Source of the DNA: Flavisolibacter sp.
GTDB taxonomy: Bacteria; Bacteroidota; Bacteroidia; Chitinophagales; Chitinophagaceae
Length of the DNA stretch: 8,426 nucleotides
Assembly (NCBI GenBank): GCA_013695175.1
Contig: JACDAZ010000206.1
Location: 1 to 8,426 of the forward strand
Direction of reading: 5' to 3'
The notes beneath the pieces were generated by a model. It had not been told where the DNA came from. It worked only from the letters and a program-made list of their open reading frames with translations, and did not search any database. Shown here piece by piece: positions 7,204-8,426 of this stretch. The first letter of the stretch is position 1; each line of letters begins with the position of its first letter. The translations under genes were made by a program, and so were the position numbers.

Positions 7204-8426
7204 TTATTTGAATTGAACATTAACACCAATCATATAAGTTGCAGAAACAGGATAAATATTTAACTCTATACCTGCTTCGTTTTGATTGCCGGGTAATTCC
7301 GGCGTAAAGCCGGTGTATTTAGTATATGTATAAGGATTTTGAGCACTAGCAAATATCCGTAAACTACCTATTCTTAATTTATCTTGTTGCAGTGTGTAAC
7401 CCACGGTAATATTATTTATACGAACAAACGACCCGGATTCAATAAAAAAATCTGTCGGATACGGCACTCCGTTAAATGCCCGTGGTGTTGTATTATTATT
7501 GCTGCCCGGTAGCCACCTGTTATCTGCTACATCAAACTCAATGTTATAATTTCCTCCATATCGTACTCCTTTTTTAGCATTGTACACTTTGTTGCCGGCA
7601 TTGCCAAATATGTCTAAAGCAAAATCAAACTTGCGCCAGTTTGCTGTTGCATTAAAACCATAAAAGAATTTGGGTTGATAAGAACCTACATGAATACGAT
7701 CAAGATTATCAATATTTCCATCGCCGTTTACATCTACAATTCTAAAGTCACCTGGTTGTGCATTGGTAACATGCGGATAAGCATCCACATCAGCTTGAGT
7801 TTGAAAAATACCATTTGTTTTAAACACCCAGAATGAACCGATAGGTTGGCCGACAAGAGTTTGTGTGGCTGTCCAGCCATTATTCAGGCTTCCATAGTTT
7901 AATGGGCGACCTAAACCTACATTTTCAACACTGTTTTTATTAAATGTCATATTACCCCGAACTGAATACCTTGTAACACTATTCAACTGGTCATTCCAAC
8001 CCAAAGAAATTTCTAATCCTTTGTTTACTATATCTGCTGCATTGGTTAACAGGGAATTTCCAAAACCAACTTCCAGGTAAGGAATAGGATACAATGCTTC
8101 TTCAGCTTTTTTACTATAATAATCTATTTCACCATTTAGTTTTCCGTTTATCATAGAGAATTCTAATCCCAGATCAAATTCTTTCACTACCTCCCATTTT
8201 AGATTAGGATCTACTATGCCGGTAACAGTAGCACCATTAATGCGGTTAGTTCCAAAGTAAGCAAACATATTTTCACTCGGTCTCAAATCAAACTGCCCCG
8301 GAGCAATAACGTCATTCCCTACAAGACCATAGCTTGCCCGCAATTTTAATGTATTAAATAACTGCAGGCTGGCCATAAAGCCTTCTTTGCTTATGAGCCA
8401 TCCTACACCAATTGAAGGAAAATTAC
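7204..8426 (-). CDS. SusC/RagA family TonB-dependent outer-membrane transporter, C-terminal part
   Basis: Only the last 406 residues are in the window; the frame is open through the right edge, so the plug domain, TonB box and start lie outside. The ATG at 8374-8376 is internal: the codons before it give NFPSIGVGWLISKEGF, a standard SusC barrel motif, joined to LKLRASYGLVGN. Other family landmarks are WEVVKEFDLGLEF, the DVNGDGNID loop (7708-7734) with its calcium-binding look, PKFFYGFNATANWRKFDFAL, FVRINNITVGY, and a C-terminal beta-strand ending YMIGVNVQFK with the aromatic residue expected for outer-membrane barrels. It imports oligosaccharides through the outer membrane, powered by TonB-ExbBD, together with the SusD encoded six bases downstream. 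Complete SusC proteins are about 1000 residues, so roughly the last 40 percent is seen. Confidence 0.95.
   Translation of the reverse strand, partial: NFPSIGVGWLISKEGFMASLQLFNTLKLRASYGLVGNDVIAPGQFDLRPSENMFAYFGTNRINGATVTGIVDPNLKWEVVKEFDLGLEFSMINGKLNGEIDYYSKKAEEALYPIPYLEVGFGNSLLTNAADIVNKGLEISLGWNDQLNSVTRYSVRGNMTFNKNSVENVGLGRPLNYGSLNNGWTATQTLVGQPIGSFWVFKTNGIFQTQADVDAYPHVTNAQPGDFRIVDVNGDGNIDNLDRIHVGSYQPKFFYGFNATANWRKFDFALDIFGNAGNKVYNAKKGVRYGGNYNIEFDVADNRWLPGSNNNTTPRAFNGVPYPTDFFIESGSFVRINNITVGYTLQQDKLRIGSLRIFASAQNPYTYTKYTGFTPELPGNQNEAGIELNIYPVSATYMIGVNVQFK

Noticed and set aside
7708..7734. DVNGDGNID in SusC as a dockerin or an EF-hand fusion.
   Set aside because: This loop is a common part of the SusC barrel family and does not indicate an added domain.

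Overview
The window looks like part of a Bacteroidota chromosome. The evidence is a SusC/SusD pair, several lipoprotein signal peptides of the Bacteroidota type, AT-rich spacers and no clear Shine-Dalgarno sequences. A member of the Chitinophagaceae is my best guess from protein style, but this is inference. Every gene I can support lies on the minus strand, so transcription runs from the right edge (8426) to the left edge (1). The longer plus-strand open frames are shadows of these genes.

From right to left, the first block (about 8426 to 1596) is a polysaccharide utilisation locus (PUL). It holds the C-terminal part of a SusC-type TonB-dependent transporter (cut by the window edge), a complete SusD-type glycan-binding lipoprotein, a LamG-like lipoprotein in the usual place of a surface glycan-binding protein, and two consecutive paralogous lipoproteins of the glycoside hydrolase family GH144 (Pfam 'Glycoamylase'). 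Characterised GH144 enzymes act on beta-1,2-glucan. Both copies keep the family's conserved acidic residues, so the likely substrate is beta-1,2-glucan, such as rhizobial cyclic glucans or proteobacterial osmoregulated periplasmic glucans. A strong hairpin with a T tract lies between the LamG gene and the first GH144 gene and ends only five bases before the GH144 start codon. It may work as a terminator or attenuator that sets the enzyme genes below the binding and transport genes.

The second block (1496 to 1) holds a small DoxX-family membrane protein, a secreted endonuclease/exonuclease/phosphatase (EEP) superfamily enzyme, and a second DoxX-like gene. The last is clearly paralogous to the first but appears frameshifted near its start, and it runs off the left edge. 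Whether this block belongs functionally to the PUL is unclear.

A working model: SusD, the LamG protein and the Ig-like-domain GH144 capture and cut beta-1,2-glucan at the cell surface. SusC imports the fragments, and the second GH144, whose lipoprotein N-terminus lacks an acidic surface-export signal, shortens them in the periplasm. No beta-glucosidase, inner-membrane sugar transporter or regulator is visible here; those would have to lie outside. I see no RNA genes, mobile elements, CRISPR arrays or integrase sites. No stretch over 300 bases lacks a gene. The main idea, a beta-1,2-glucan PUL, follows known families and is not a new kind of system.
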